NCBI GenBank assembly: GCA_032622095.1
Contig: CP136064.1
Coordinates: forward strand, 131,385,129-131,449,128
Origin: Siphonodentalium dalli
Taxonomy: Eukaryota; Mollusca; Scaphopoda; Gadilida; Siphonodentaliidae
Direction of reading: 5' to 3'
DNA length: 64,000 nt
Shown: positions 1-11,176 of the stretch, piece by piece
Numbering within the stretch: the stretch's first letter is position 1
Layout of the letters: every line of letters starts with the position of its first letter
The notes under the pieces: model-generated
The model's input: only the letters and a program-made list of their open reading frames with translations
Databases searched by the model: none
What the model was told of the DNA's origin: nothing
Made by a program: the position numbers and the translations under genes

Positions 1-985
1 CCCATCTAGAGGTGATCCTAAACATGCCTGTAAATTATAAAAACATTTCTCCAATAAATGCAGGCTGCAGGGTGTGCCGACGGATTCAAATTTGTAATAA
101 ATTAAAGAGTCAATGACACTGTAAGCTCAACTTGGGAGGTGTTAATAATTTTATGCTGAACAGTCAATAGAATGATAAAGAACGAGAGAGAAATATTTAC
201 AGTAAATGAATTATATTGTGTAAATGAAATTAATTTGATTTCAAACATTTCACCAATAAATGTGGGCTGCAGGGCTTGGATGAGGGATGAGGGATGTGGC
301 ATGTAGTGTGTGCCAAAATGATTTTAGTCACGAAAATAGTAAAATCCAAGATGGCCACTGAAGACCATGTTTTTTATCGAGATTCGGAAAATATCATTGG
401 CTCCCATCTAGAGGTCACCCTGAAGAGCGATGTGGTCTATACCATGTGCCAAAGGATTTAGTCATGCAAAATGTAAAATACAAGATGGCTTATGTTTTTA
501 ATCGAAAATTGTTCAAATTTGATAGCTCTCATCTAGAGGTGATCCTAATCATGCCTGTAAATTTACAAACAAACAAAATCTTAGATATATATGGGATGCA
601 GGGTGTACCGATGGATTCAAATTTGAAATCCAAGATGGCTGCTGGCAGCCATATTTTTTTAACAAATTTCATAAATAATCGATGGCCCCCATCTAGACGT
701 TACCCCAAAGATCCGTATGAAGTTTGATGACAATCGGATGAGGGATGTGGCCTGTAGGATGTGCCAAAGGATTAGTAATGCAAAGAGTAAAATCAAAGAT
801 GGCTGCTGGCGGCATGTTTTTTAACGAATTTCGGAAATAATCGATGGATCCCATCTATAGATCACCCCGAAGATCCATATAAAGCTTGGTGGCAATTAGA
901 TGAAGGATGTGGTCTGTAGAGTGTGACAAAGGATTTAGTATTGCAAAGAGTAAAATTCAAGATGGCTGCCGGCGACCATGTTTTT
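1..985 (+). repeat. F1-type degenerate repeat units
   Basis: About six degenerate units of ~165 bp. Each carries CCCATCTAGAGGT, AATCCAAGATGGCTGC, GGATGAGGGATGTGGC and GTGCCAAAGGATTTAGTCATGC in the same order. A diverged F1 left end (GTCAATGACACTGTAAGCTC) is at about 109-131. No coding potential was recognised; the short open frames here are only repeat translations. Relatives of this subfamily recur at 6170-6395, 6600-6720, 8760-8900, 18745-18960, 43900-44090 and 44640-44870. Confidence 0.75.
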
Positions 986-991
986 CATAAA

Positions 992-1410
992 CAAGACAGT
1001 CAATGACTGTGGGTCGCTCTCCAGACTGTTAAGACTGAGAAGACTGGGACTCTGATGACTACCGGTACAAGTCAGTACTTGAAAAAATCAATTAAGACAA
1101 GTAGTTCTAAATATGGACATAGCTGGAGGTTCTCAGATGAGCAGGGCTCTTCACCTTGAACTTTCTAGTTGCACAACACTGACTATTCTCCAACTTCCTA
1201 CCTTTTAAAGAAGACAACCATACCACAGTACTAAGTTCACAAAATTAACTAAGTTCACAAAATACCTTTTGCACATCCCTCTTAGGTTGAATTTTACAAC
1301 TGGTACCAGTACTTCAAGCTCTCAAACTTTTGAAAATTACCAACTTGACACCCCCATAAAGTTAAAAAAATTTGGCCAATTCTGTCCAACAGTTTAACCT
1401 GAAGTAGGAA
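992..1410 (+). repeat. F2 element, 5' end fragment
   Basis: It begins CAAGACAGTCAATGACTGTG, the F2 left-end hairpin, and continues with the conserved F2 leader (GACTGTTAAGACTGAGAAG, CAAGTAGTTCTAAA, GGACATAGC, CTTTTGCACATCCCTCTTAG). The copy stops near a CCCCCAT tract without reaching the 157 bp core units. It is a truncated relative of the fuller copies at 24808 and 48058. Confidence 0.75.
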
Positions 1411-1498
1411 CATATGGACTGTTGATTTAAAAACATACATGTTGGAAAATCATACCAAACTATGAGAACAATTCTAACCTATTTTTGGTCTGAATATC

Positions 1499-2216
1499 TA
1501 ATCTACAACTAATGTTGTATCGGGCATGACACTGTTTAAATTTTGATCAAAGTAGGGGGTCAAAACTCCATCCCCTCTACACTCCCTCAAATATTGCCAC
1601 AAACAAGGCTGCCTAGAAATCAATATTATTATACCAGTACCAAACAACATAGAGGAGAGTTAAATCTCTTATCACTGCACCTATTAAAACAAATGTGCCC
1701 CAACTATGAGACCCAATCATCTAGTAATATCAATATACATGTACCCCATAATATCCAATATACCCCTTCTTTGAAAAATCAGGGCATTATTTCACCTGGA
1801 TAAGTGGTGGTTAAGAAAATAATATTAGAAAATCTACAACTAATGTTGTATCAGGCATGAATTTTTTTGGTGTGAGCATCTAATCTACAACTAATTTTGT
1901 ATCAGGCATGAAATTTTCAACTGTTTAAATTTTGATTAAAGTAGGGGATCAAAACTCCACCCCTCTACACTCCATCCTCATTACCTCAAACATTGCCCCC
2001 ACCCAGGCTGCCTAGAAATCAATATTATACCAGTACCAAACAGCATAGAGGAGAGTTAAATCTCCTATATCTGCCCCTATTAGAACAAATGTGAATCCCC
2101 ATCTTTGAGATCCATTCATCTGGTAATATTCTATATACCCTCTATTTTTTCTTTGGAAAATCACGGTATGATTTCACCTGGATAAGTGGTGGTTAAGAAA
2201 ATAATATTGGAACAGC
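1499..2216 (+). repeat. Two direct copies of a ~365 bp unit
   Basis: The run beginning AATCTACAACTAATGTTGTA (about 1499) recurs near 1868 as AATCTACAACTAATTTTGTA. Both are followed in the same order by a GTTTAAATTTTGAT motif, CTGCCTAGAAATCAATATTA and GAGGAGAGTTAAATCTC. The tail (GGATAAGTGGTGGTTAAGAA, AACAGCCAAGCCTG) recurs near 40975, where it is again joined to the 91 bp hairpin, so this is a dispersed element. No coding potential is seen. Confidence 0.7.
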
Positions 2217-2246
2217 CAAGCCTGTATTTAGTGTGTCTGACCTTTG

Positions 2247-2318
2247 CAGAATGAGGTCCCCAAAAGGTGAATTTAAAGACACCGGCGGGCTAGCATCACT
2301 GAATTCACACTCAGTCTG
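2247..2318. repeat. 91-bp-type hairpin, shortened copy
   Basis: A CAGAATGAGGTCCCC arm faces a diverged complementary arm (GGGCTAGCATCACTGAATTC). It is a short, decayed member of the palindromic family seen intact at 6395-6485. Confidence 0.6.
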
Positions 2319-2779
2319 ATTTGGCCTCAACTGCCATGGGAAACCTAGAAACAGATTGAAGTTCTACAGTTGAAATTGGTGATGCACACCCATTGAGCAC
2401 CTCAATTATGCATTTTATCTTCTGCAAATAAGGGGACATAGAAACTGAACAGAAGGGAAAAAGTAATGAGAGGCCGATCACAATCGGCAGATGTTTAACC
2501 CATACCTTGGCGATACCGATTAGCTATTTTAATAAATCCTTACACAAACCTTTTCATGAGTGCAAAAGTTTCAACAATTCAGACCTTACTATTAAGGTCA
2601 CAAGTGGAATCAGACTTATTGGGCACCTTGCTCACATAAACACAATAGGAACACGGATGTGGCATTCGATTTCAACCTATGAGGTCACTCTAACACAGAT
2701 ATGTCTTATAGAGTGATAAAGCTAATTAAGCTCAATCCATAGTCAGAGAGAAGTACCATAGCAGTTAAAGACAAAATAG
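2319..2779. other. No feature recognised
   Basis: Unique-looking AT-rich sequence. I see no coding exon, RNA gene or clear repeat in it. Confidence 0.4.
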
Positions 2780-2783
2780 TTAA

Positions 2784-3243
2784 AGGGGTACTGTACGTCA
2801 TTTTCAATAAATTCTTGGTGATAACAACGATCTAATATCGATAATATATAGAAAACTAAGTAATTTGAGGCGAAGATGTATTCTGTAAATGTTCAGGCTA
2901 ATAGGTTGTCTTAAAATCAAAGTTAATAATTTGATATAAATTGAATTTATGGCTGGATAGTGGATTAGGTAAGGCGTGGCACACATGGTCGTGCAAAAAA
3001 TTATGACTAGACAATGACTTAAATGAGTATATGGGACTAGTATGCATATAATATAACATTTATTTGATACATTTGCTTGAAACTGTCCAAAAATTACTCG
3101 ACAACGACAATTGGTATTTTTACATTCCGGCTAATCTGCCATCCGTAGCATTACTTCGTACTCAAATAATTGAAATCTGGTTACTTTATTTTACGACTCA
3201 GAGACTATAGAAACCAACAACAACATTTGAGTACAGTATCCCT
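2784..3243. mobile_element. TTAA-type MITE, 460 bp
   Basis: It starts AGGGGTACTGTAC and ends GTACAGTATCCCT, with TTAA on both sides (2780-2783 and 3244-3247). Its interior aligns with the copy at 26241-26884: ATAAATTC, GCGATCTAATAT-like and TTTATGGCTGGA-like stretches occur in the same order. The TTAA target and inverted ends fit a piggyBac-type non-autonomous element. No transposase frame is present. Confidence 0.75.
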
Positions 3244-3399
3244 TTAAGACATTAAGTAGATAAACATCATAGCAGCTCCATTTATTTGCTTATTACATTG
3301 GAATGTGAGACATAACATATTATGTTTTTTTTTATTATTGTTATTTTTTTTTATTATGTTTTGTGTTAGCTGCATATTAAAAATTCATGGGATCATTTA

Positions 3400-4975
3400 G
3401 ATGGGAGAAAAGGGTTAATATTTCCCATTCAAAAACCAATCAATACATGAACAACTATACCAGTGAGGGATGTATAGACCTGGATATAAAATGATTGATA
3501 ATGATTGGATATAAAATGTTTTAATGCAGAATTTTCAGATAGCTAGAGGTATGATATGAGATTGGTCAGATTGAAAATATTAGATTCATTACATTGGATA
3601 GCATACTGTATGACAATGGAATGGGGTGGGTTAATTTTCTTCTAAGCTGATCATTGGAAAGATATGTGTGTAAACAGCGGAAATATAATTAAAGTTATGG
3701 TTAGTATTTTCAAAACCATTCAATCGATACCAAAATCTATACAGGTGAAGAATGTGTCATGATTAACATGGATGCAATTATTTGTATAGTGATCGTGTGA
3801 AAAATATATTGTTATTACATTGTGTCAACAGGATTGGTGGAGGATGTTAATATGTTAAGCAAATAAACCAAATGACCCTCACTATGCAGGTTACGGGTGT
3901 GTTATCATAAACTATGCCAAGAACTATAAACATAATTAATTGGAAATATTTGAGTTATGAAATCGGATAGAATGGGGTTAATCTTACCCAAACTAATGAA
4001 CTGATAAACACAAAAAGTCCATAAAAAGCATGTCATTAGATTTAGAAACCCATAAAATAAGTCAGTCTCTAATGTCATGAACCTGTTTCAACAAAGGGGT
4101 TAACATAATATTGCACAGAAAACAGAACTGGACCAGAGAGTCATCAATCACAGTTTTGACAGATTTTATCAACAGACTCTGCTAGCCATGCTATCTATAT
4201 ATCTATCTAGTGTCCAGCTAAACATAACTCAATGCCAATAATACACTTTCTGTGTGATGAGAAGTTCTCTTCTAAGCTCACAGTACACGCATTAATTACA
4301 TTATCAGTTACTTGAATTTTAAATGGCCATAACTCTGTTAACATATACCGGATCAAACTTAACTGTATTTCTGGGTGAGGACCATATGTACCAAATTTGG
4401 TGCTGATCAGATGAAAAATATTTAAGTCAACACAGCCTGGATGAATTCTATTTAAAAACAAGAGCAGAAAGGGTTAACTAAACGATACTAAAATCCATAC
4501 AGATGAAGAAAGTGCTAAGAAAGACATAGGTAAGAAATATGAGGCAGATCAGAAGGAATACATGCATATTCAACTTATTGCATCAGTTAGCATGTGTGTG
4601 AAGGGTTAATTATTTTCTAAACCGATCAACCAATCGCTAACAAAAACTATACAGGTGAAGGGTGTGTCATCAAATATGAACACAATCAGACAAAAAATAC
4701 TTTGGTCATAGCATCGGATAGCACATGCCCATGTGTGGATGCAAAGTGTTTACAATTTCTAAACCGATTGATACCAAAAACTATAGAGGTGAGGGGTGTG
4801 TCATTGTAAACATGCAAATGAAATTTGAACACGATCCGGTAAAAAATACTTGAATAATCGAATCGGATAGCAAGTGTCTAGACAGACATCCAGACAGACA
4901 GACGGACGGATGAACTAACGACAGATGGTTGATCCGGATGTTGGCATTATGTGTACCATACAGTACATGGTATGG
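3400..4975 (+). repeat. Degenerate tandem repeat tract
   Basis: Diverged units repeat the order GGGTTAAT, TTCTAAACCGATCA, CTATACAGGTGAAG, GTGTGTCAT, GAACACAATCAGA, AAAAATACTT and CGGATAGCA, clearest at about 4600-4900. The tract ends in GACAGACAGACGGACGG, the terminal signature of the other mollusc-type core-repeat elements here. It is an old core-repeat element, too decayed to count units reliably. Confidence 0.55.
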
Positions 4976-5050
4976 GTGCACATAAAAAAGTAACTAAACA
5001 AAATATTTCAATTTGATACTGAAGATACTTTCCAGAAGATGAGGCATTAG

Positions 5051-5141
5051 CAGAATGATATCCATGGAGGGTGTATTTGGTGATGCTAGCCTGCTGTATG
5101 GGGTAGCAACACTAAATTCACCCTCTGGGGACCTCAGTCTG
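5051..5141. repeat. 91 bp hairpin
   Basis: An imperfect palindrome from CAGAATGATATCC to GGGGACCTCAGTCTG with arms of about 40 nt. It is the same length and design as the 6395 and 6498 copies. Confidence 0.7.
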
Positions 5142-5308
5142 CAAATATCAGACACACTGAATTCAGGCTTGGGAACACACTAAATTCAGGCTTGGGAACA
5201 CAATTTTGTTTTAATTTGATATTAACAACAAGCACCAGTGCTAGTGCATTGTTTACACAAGTCTGTCCAATAACATTCTAATCTCTAATATGTCATTCAA
5301 ATCTCAAT

Positions 5309-5438
5309 TAATGACCTGACTTGGTCTCTCTGAAGCTGCCTGAGTCCTCTGGCAGAATTAATACTGGCAGATATAATAACTGCTTCTGGTGAGTTGTGAT
5401 ATGATATGGGGTGGAGGGGTTGGTTGGGGCAGGGTGGG
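5309..5438 (+). repeat. 130 bp direct duplication, copy 1
   Basis: The segment from TGACCTGACTTGGTCTCTCT to GGCTGGGGCAGGGTGG-like sequence recurs nearly identically at 5998-6126. An F2 fragment lies between the copies. It contains GGCAGAATTAATACTGGCAG. It is followed by a poly-G run and a 106 bp tandem duplication (GAGTGGTGGATAGTTTCTAT at about 5474 and 5581). Confidence 0.8.
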
Positions 5439-5659
5439 GGCCTGGGCCATGCGGGGGGGGGGGGGGGGGGGGGAGTGGTGGATAGTTTCTATGATTTCAT
5501 TAAAGATTAAAGTTTCATAACTCTGAGGATGTTTTTAAAATTTTAGAACTCCCTCTTAAGGTGCTATCTAAGGGGGGGGGGGAGTGGTGGATAGTTTCTA
5601 TGATTTCATTAAAGATTAAAGTTTCATAACTCTGAGGATGTTTTTAAAATTTTATAACA

Positions 5660-6166
5660 TGTTTAAAAAAAAATTGAGTTGTGTCACTGGCTCCACCCAC
5701 ATTCGGCACAGTGACCTCATTTGAACAAATCTGAACCACAGTCGCCCAAGGACCCTTTGTACTAGATATGAACCCATTCGGCCCAATGGAAATTGAAATG
5801 TCATTGTAAGAATTACTATGGTAGGAAAGAGTTATGGTCATAGATTTGCAACTATTTGACCGGGTGACCCCATTTGAACAAATCTGAATTTGATTTACCT
5901 AGGAAACATCCACACCAAATATGAACCCATTCGGCCTTACGATTTGGGAGGAGAAGATGATTATTGACGGACAGACGGATGGACGAGGAGTGATGAGTAA
6001 TGACCTGACTTGGTCTCTCTGAAGCTACCTGAGTCCTCTGGCAGAATTAATACTGGCAGATATAATAACTGCTTCTGGTGAGTTGTGATATGATATGGGG
6101 TGGAGGGGTTGGCTGGGGCAGGGTGGAGACTTCTCCACCTGAGACTTTGCCTCAGGTGAGCTAAAA
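5660..6166 (+). repeat. F2 element, 3' part
   Basis: It contains core phrases of the F2 unit (GGCTCCACCCAC, GTGACCTCATTTGAACAAAT, AGAATTACTATGG) and the GACGGACAGACGGATGGACG tail. It resumes after copy 2 of the 130 bp duplication (5998-6126). The last bases CACCTGAGACTTTGCCTCAG fold into a hairpin followed by GTGAGCTAA, the F2 right end. Confidence 0.7.
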
Positions 6167-6169
6167 AAA

Positions 6170-6720
6170 TCGCTAAAATTTGATAGCTCCCATCCAGAGG
6201 CGATCCTAAATATGTCTGTAAATTTTCAAAACATTTTCCAATAAATGCGGGCTCCAGGGTGTGCCGATGGATTTAAATATGAAATCCAAAATGGTTGCTG
6301 GCAGCCACGTTTTTTAACGAATTTAACAAAAATATCAATGGCTCCCATCTAGAGGTCTCCCTGACAAGCCTTGAAATAGGGTATCTGTCATTTGCAGAAT
6401 GAGGTCCCCAGAGGGTGAATTTAGTGATGCTTCCCCGCATAGCGGGCTAGCATCACCAAATTCACCCACTGGGGACCTCATTCTGCTTAAACCTCAGCAG
6501 AATGAGGTTCCCAGAGGGTGAATTTGGTGATGCTAGCCCACTATGTGGGGTAGCATCACTAAATTCACCCTCTGTGGACCTCATTCTGCAAATGACAGAC
6601 ACCCTACTTCAAGGCTTGCACCCTGAAGATCCAAATGAAGTTTGGTGATGATCGGATGAGGGATGTGGACTGTAGGGTGAGCCAAAGAAAATTGTTGACG
6701 GACAAACGGATGGATGGACG
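6170..6720 (+). repeat. F1-type fragment split by two 91 bp hairpins
   Basis: F1-type units (CTCCCATCCAGAGGCGATCC; ATGAAGTTTGGTGATGATCG) flank two consecutive palindromes at 6395-6485 and 6498-6588. Each palindrome is exactly 91 bp, running from CAGAATGAGGT to its complement ACCTCATTCTG. CCTTGAAATAGGGT before the pair and ACCCTACTTCAAGG after it are themselves inverted, so the pair sits inside a larger foldback. Confidence 0.7.
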
Positions 6721-7229
6721 ACAACCCACAGGAATAGCTCAAAACTTACAAACTAATGTTAAGCTAAAAATGACTGCTGGTGGCATCGGGAGGTCATTCT
6801 GAAGATCCATATGAAGTTTTGTGATGACCGGATGAGGAATGTCAAATACTGACCAACTGCTCTTCCATATATTCTGGGCAGAATTATGTTCAAACACAAT
6901 GCATTAAAACGTTGTTCGTGTAGTATCGGAATATGACAATCTGACCAATACACAATATTTTCCACAAATTATCATGATTTTATGAACAATGCAGTATTAA
7001 AAAGTAAAGCCACATTTACACCATCTACTGATAGCTATGAGGGCATGTAGTTTGATTTTGAGCTCAGGTGTTGAACCATACACTAAAAATTTGACAATGA
7101 CCATGGCATGGCATGAGATATAATATGCCACACACATATAAGTCATGGGTAAATTTGTCATTGTTTGCAGTCAATGTTAGAAACTGTATAAATTCGAAGT
7201 AACTAATCAATTTGATGTTCAATTTGAGT

Positions 7230-7235
7230 TTTATT
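7230..7235 (-). promoter_or_regulatory. Candidate poly(A) signal AATAAA
   Basis: On the minus strand AATAAA lies about 85 nt past the TGA stop of the MBLAC1-like last exon. It is the nearest canonical hexamer. AT-rich DNA makes chance matches likely, so confidence is moderate. Confidence 0.4.
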
Positions 7236-7318
7236 CTACATTATCAGGACCCTACAGAAAGCTATTACTAGCTGGATAGCTTTTCAACTATTGATGCAAC
7301 ACCTTCCCAAAAATAGTT

Positions 7319-7587
7319 TCACAATTCCTCTATCACAACACACTCAGTGTGTGACTCAACATGTAGTCCTCCTTCCGTTACACTCTGCCGTTCATCATAA
7401 AACATCACCATTTTCATTTGCTTTTTGAATTCTTCAGGAACTTGAAACATAGGACCATGCCCAGGGACAATGTAGTCTGCTATATTGAGAACACTGAAAC
7501 GATTCTGCTGCTGTACTTCTGGATTCTCACTATTGTCCTGCCATATGTCTGGCTCGTCTAGATCTTCTGCCTTCTCGAACAAATCGC
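7319..7587 (-). CDS. MBLAC1-like last coding exon
   Basis: The acceptor TTATGTTCCAG precedes this exon. Two bases complete the glycine of the TGD motif, so the Asp that bridges the metals sits at the exon start (GDLFEKAEDLDEPDIW). Further on NIADYIVPGHGPMF supplies the last histidine ligand of the fold in the VPGHGP setting typical of MBLAC1. The C-terminal tail is acidic and polar and ends at TGA (7321-7319). The exon holds 88 codons plus stop. I saw no frameshift or internal stop. Confidence 0.9.
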
Positions 7588-7629
7588 CTGGAACATAACA
7601 GTAACAAGTTAATTATCAAGCTGGACATA

Positions 7630-7720
7630 ATGAAAGTGTCAATCACACTGTAGCTCAACTTGGAGATGGGATAATATCATGCTTTCTAATTCAGTAAATT
7701 GCCAATCCTTTGATCTGATT
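7630..7720 (+). repeat. F1 left-end fragment
   Basis: It starts TGAAAGTGTCAATCACACTG and continues GTAGCTCAACTTGGAGATGG, the F1 left end with its CAATG-type hairpin slightly altered. The core units are missing. The ~0.9 kb that follows to 8614 is AT-rich with nothing recognised. Confidence 0.65.
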
Positions 7721-8614
7721 GGCTGAGACTGTCAAAGTGTTCTGTATAACCATTCAATAATCGGTTTGTAATTTCCATTATGTATGAAGTACCATGTCCA
7801 TACTATTGCTGAAAAGTTATTAATATTGTGCCTATTATTTATATATTTGAATTTCATATAAATAAACAAGGCATTCATTGTGAATGAATATTCTCACATT
7901 TTTGCACTGTCGATGGGGCGGTACATGTGACAGCTTTGATTCAATTTCAAGAAACGTGGGCAGATACAACTGTCCAATTTTTGCCAGAATGTCGCTGTTA
8001 AACATTCATATTATCCAGAGTATAAATCCTGTTATATTCATTTAATTTTCACAAGATATAGAGGTAGGCCTACTATCACATGTATACATATTGAATACCA
8101 AATAAATTTCATTGAATCTTGAATCTTATCCGCTTATAATGATTGTAATCATTTCAGTGTGTAAATTGACCAATGCCGGATGTCACATGATGATTGTCAT
8201 TGTTACCTGTAAGGCGGCAAGAACTATCGATTTTCACTCGAGGACTATAAGTTTCAATATGAGTCAATAATCTAAGCGATTTTGGAAACACAATCAATTC
8301 CTTCATTGGAATAGGGTCAAGCCAAAATAGCAATGCTAAACATGAAAAATATAAAGTCATTCAAAAGCTGTTAATTAGATTTGCTTTCATTCACTCACAT
8401 TGTTGTAAACATATTTGAATAGTTTAATTGCATAATTTCTCATAAAATAGGTGGTAATGCAATTGTGCCGCAACTATATTTTATATGGTAAGGTTGTTTG
8501 TGGCATTATTAGGCTGAGTTGGTGACGTTACTCCATTTTGGGTTGTATTTGCAGTTCTATTTGAATAAGTTGATTTGGTATTAAACAGGTGTTTTGTGTA
8601 AACAGAATTAGAAT

Positions 8615-8723
8615 GGGGATAACAATGTTGTGTTTGGCAATTTGGGAAAGGTTGTACGCTGATTATAATGGGGAATCAGCATACAACCCTTCCCAAATAA
8701 CCAAACACAACACCGTTATCCCC
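8615..8723. repeat. Foldback MITE, 109 bp
   Basis: The left arm GGGGATAACAATGTTGTGTT is matched by its complement AACACAACACCGTTATCCCC. The inner arms GGAAAGGTTGTACGCTGATT and AATCAGCATACAACCCTTCC also pair, so nearly the whole element forms one long hairpin. Confidence 0.8.
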
Positions 8724-9114
8724 TAATTACAGTCAATGGAGTGATAAAGAATGCAGAAAGTTTAAATGTTTTAGCAATATATACCAGAGGTCAGCCCGAA
8801 GAGCCATATGAAGTTTGGGATCAATTGGATGAAAAATGTTGGCTGTACATAGGGCATGCCAAATATTAATTTATGCAAAGATTAAATTCCAAGATGGCTG
8901 TTTCATTTCATTTCATACTTTCATGTCATTAATATTACATATAGAATTGTACTCTCCCAAAATTTACTCGCCGCTCGGTGAAGCGAAGCAAAATGCCTGA
9001 GAAAAAATATGTTACTCAAGCGTCCTACATCGGTCAGCTGTAACTAATCCCTCCACTTTTTTCTGGCATAGCTTGAAGCAGTACCCTCGGTGTATTCACT
9101 TGATATTTAACCTT

Positions 9115-9411
9115 TGTATTATGACAGAAGCTGGAGTCTGTGATTCTGTGTCGGAGTATGATGTAGGTTGAGATACTCCTCGACGAAAAAGGACATCTAA
9201 ATATGATTTACTGGAGTAAAGGTACATGGATTCGTGGGAATCTGACTTGAATGGAGACATAGAAAATCTTCCTTTGACATCTGAGGGAGTGTTTATAGAG
9301 GGTCTCGAACAAGGCTCAAAATATTTATTTTTTACTGATTGTCAAAATGACAGGCACCAAATGGATGGAGCTGGTCATTTCAGAATGGTGCTTGTCAAAT
9401 TTTCACAATGA
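9115..9411 (+). pseudogene. Unrecognised broken coding-like segment
   Basis: Around 9120-9220 a plus-strand reading gives TEAGVCDSVSEYDVG, then a stop, then DTPRRKRTSKYDLLE, then a stop, followed by MDSWESDLNGDIENLPLTSE and further acidic residues up to TGA at about 9409. The composition looks like real protein (charged, low in Cys and Trp) rather than repeat translation, and the reading frame carries on past the stops. I do not recognise a family. It may be a processed or transposon-derived pseudogene. A chance open frame is possible. Confidence 0.3.
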
Positions 9412-9550
9412 CAGGACATGATATTTAAAACAAGAGGTGGCATCAGAGATGCTGTGTCTCGTTTTCGGTGGCTTACCGCCGGTGGCTACCGCCAATTGGT
9501 GTGCATCAGTATCGGTAGACTAATAGGTAAAATCGAAAAATGACTAATTA

Positions 9551-10670
9551 AGGGCCATAACTCCATCAAATTTAATCGGACCAGGCCGGTTTTCGAACTC
9601 GTCCGAGATATTCTTGGGAGACACCTATATACCAAATTTCAATCAAATCGGATAACGTTTGTTGAAGTTATCGCGCTAACGAGCTGAAAATTCGTGAAAA
9701 ATGACTAATTAAGGGCCATAACTCTATCAAATTTTATCGGACCAGGCCGGTTTTCGAACTCATCCGAGATATTCTTGGGAGACACCTATATACCAAATTT
9801 CAATCAAATCGGATAACGTTTGTTGAAGTTATCGCGCTAACGAGCTGAAAATTCGTGAAAAATGACTAATTAAGGGCCATAACTCTATCAAATTTTATCG
9901 GACCAGGCCGGTTTTCGAACTCATCCGAGATATTCTTGGGAGACACCTATATACCAAATTTCAATCAAATCGGATAACGTTTGTTGAAGTTATCGCGCTA
10001 ACGAGCTGAAAATTCGTGAAAAATGACTAATTAAGGGCCATAACTCTATCAAATTTTATCGGACGAGGCCGGTTTTCGAACTCATTCGAGAAATTCTTGG
10101 GAGACACCTATATACCAAATTTCAATCAAATCGGATAACGTTTGTTGAAGTTATCGCGCTAACGAGCTGAAAATTCGTGAAAAATGACTAATTAGGGGCC
10201 ATAACTATATCAAATTTTATCGGACGAGGCCGGTTTTCGAACTCATCCGAGATATTATTGGGAGACACCTATATACCAAATTTCAATCAAATCGGATAAC
10301 GTTTGTTGAAGTTATCGCGCTAACGAGCTGAAAATTCGTGAAAAATGACTAATTAAGGGCCATAACTCTATCAAATTTTATCGGACCAGGCCGGTTTTCA
10401 AACTCATCTGAGATATTCTTGGGAGACACCTATATACCAAATTTCAATCAAATCGGATAACGTTTGTTGAAGTTATCGCGCTAACGAGCTGAAAATTAAA
10501 AGGGCCATAACTCTGTAATAAATGTGCGGACGAACCCGATTTTTTGTCTGCAGCTTACGTGCATGGATATGTACTCACACACCAAAATTTTAATCCGTCA
10601 ATAAACGGTTGAGTTATAAGCCGCCCGCCCGCCCGTCCGCCGCCCGCCCGCCCACCGTCCCTCATCAAAC
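9551..10670 (+). repeat. 161 bp tandem array
   Basis: Six full units begin AGGGCCATAACT at 9551, 9712, 9873, 10034, 10195 and 10356, exactly 161 bp apart. A seventh, partial unit starts near 10501. Each unit contains CGGACCAGGCCGGTTTTCG, ACCAAATTTCAATCAAATCG and GTTATCGCGCTAACGAGC. Units differ by only a few bases, so the array is young or homogenised. It ends in a CCCGCCCGCCCGTCCG stretch. A distant relative is at 32540-32975. Confidence 0.92.
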
Positions 10671-10681
10671 TATAAACTAAA

Positions 10682-10980
10682 AATATAATATATATTTCCT
10701 TAAAGAAAGCCTGAACACTGAACTATATGGATATATGTCCTGCGTTTGTAAACCATAGTAGAAAGGGGTTAACTTTTTGTGGTCGCCTACCATTGGCTTG
10801 CTCGGAATCAGTCACGCATGCGCAGTCCCAATATAACGCACTTTACAGATTGAATTAGTCAGTTTATTTTCAACTCAATCAGAAGATTGGCGAGTTGCGG
10901 GGTTGGGAATGGCACCGCCATGGGAGGGCCCTATGATAGTTCAGTGCTCAGGCTTTCTTTAAGGAAATATATATTATATT
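10682..10980. mobile_element. MITE with ~45 bp terminal inverted repeats
   Basis: The left end (AATATATATTTCCTTAAAGA through CCTGAACACTGAACTAT) is mirrored at the right end (10935-10980) with a single mismatch in about 45 bp. The 10725-10845 interior (ATATGTCCTGCGTTTG ... GGTCGCCTACCATTGGC) recurs inverted at 15486-15625 inside the right end of the next element, so the two are related. No coding capacity. Confidence 0.8.
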
Positions 10981-11176
10981 TTTAAAAATATCATATTTCC
11001 GCTAAAGGAAGCCGTTCACACTGAACTATATGGATTAGAATGCAAGCCCAGGAGGAGGCACGAGCAATAAAGTTAATTGCCAAATTTTTTTTTTAGGGAA
11101 TGCACTCTTCTAAAACAGATTGTACCTAAATATGAATTCTTTAATGAATCTGTTATGATTAGTTACGTGAAATAAC

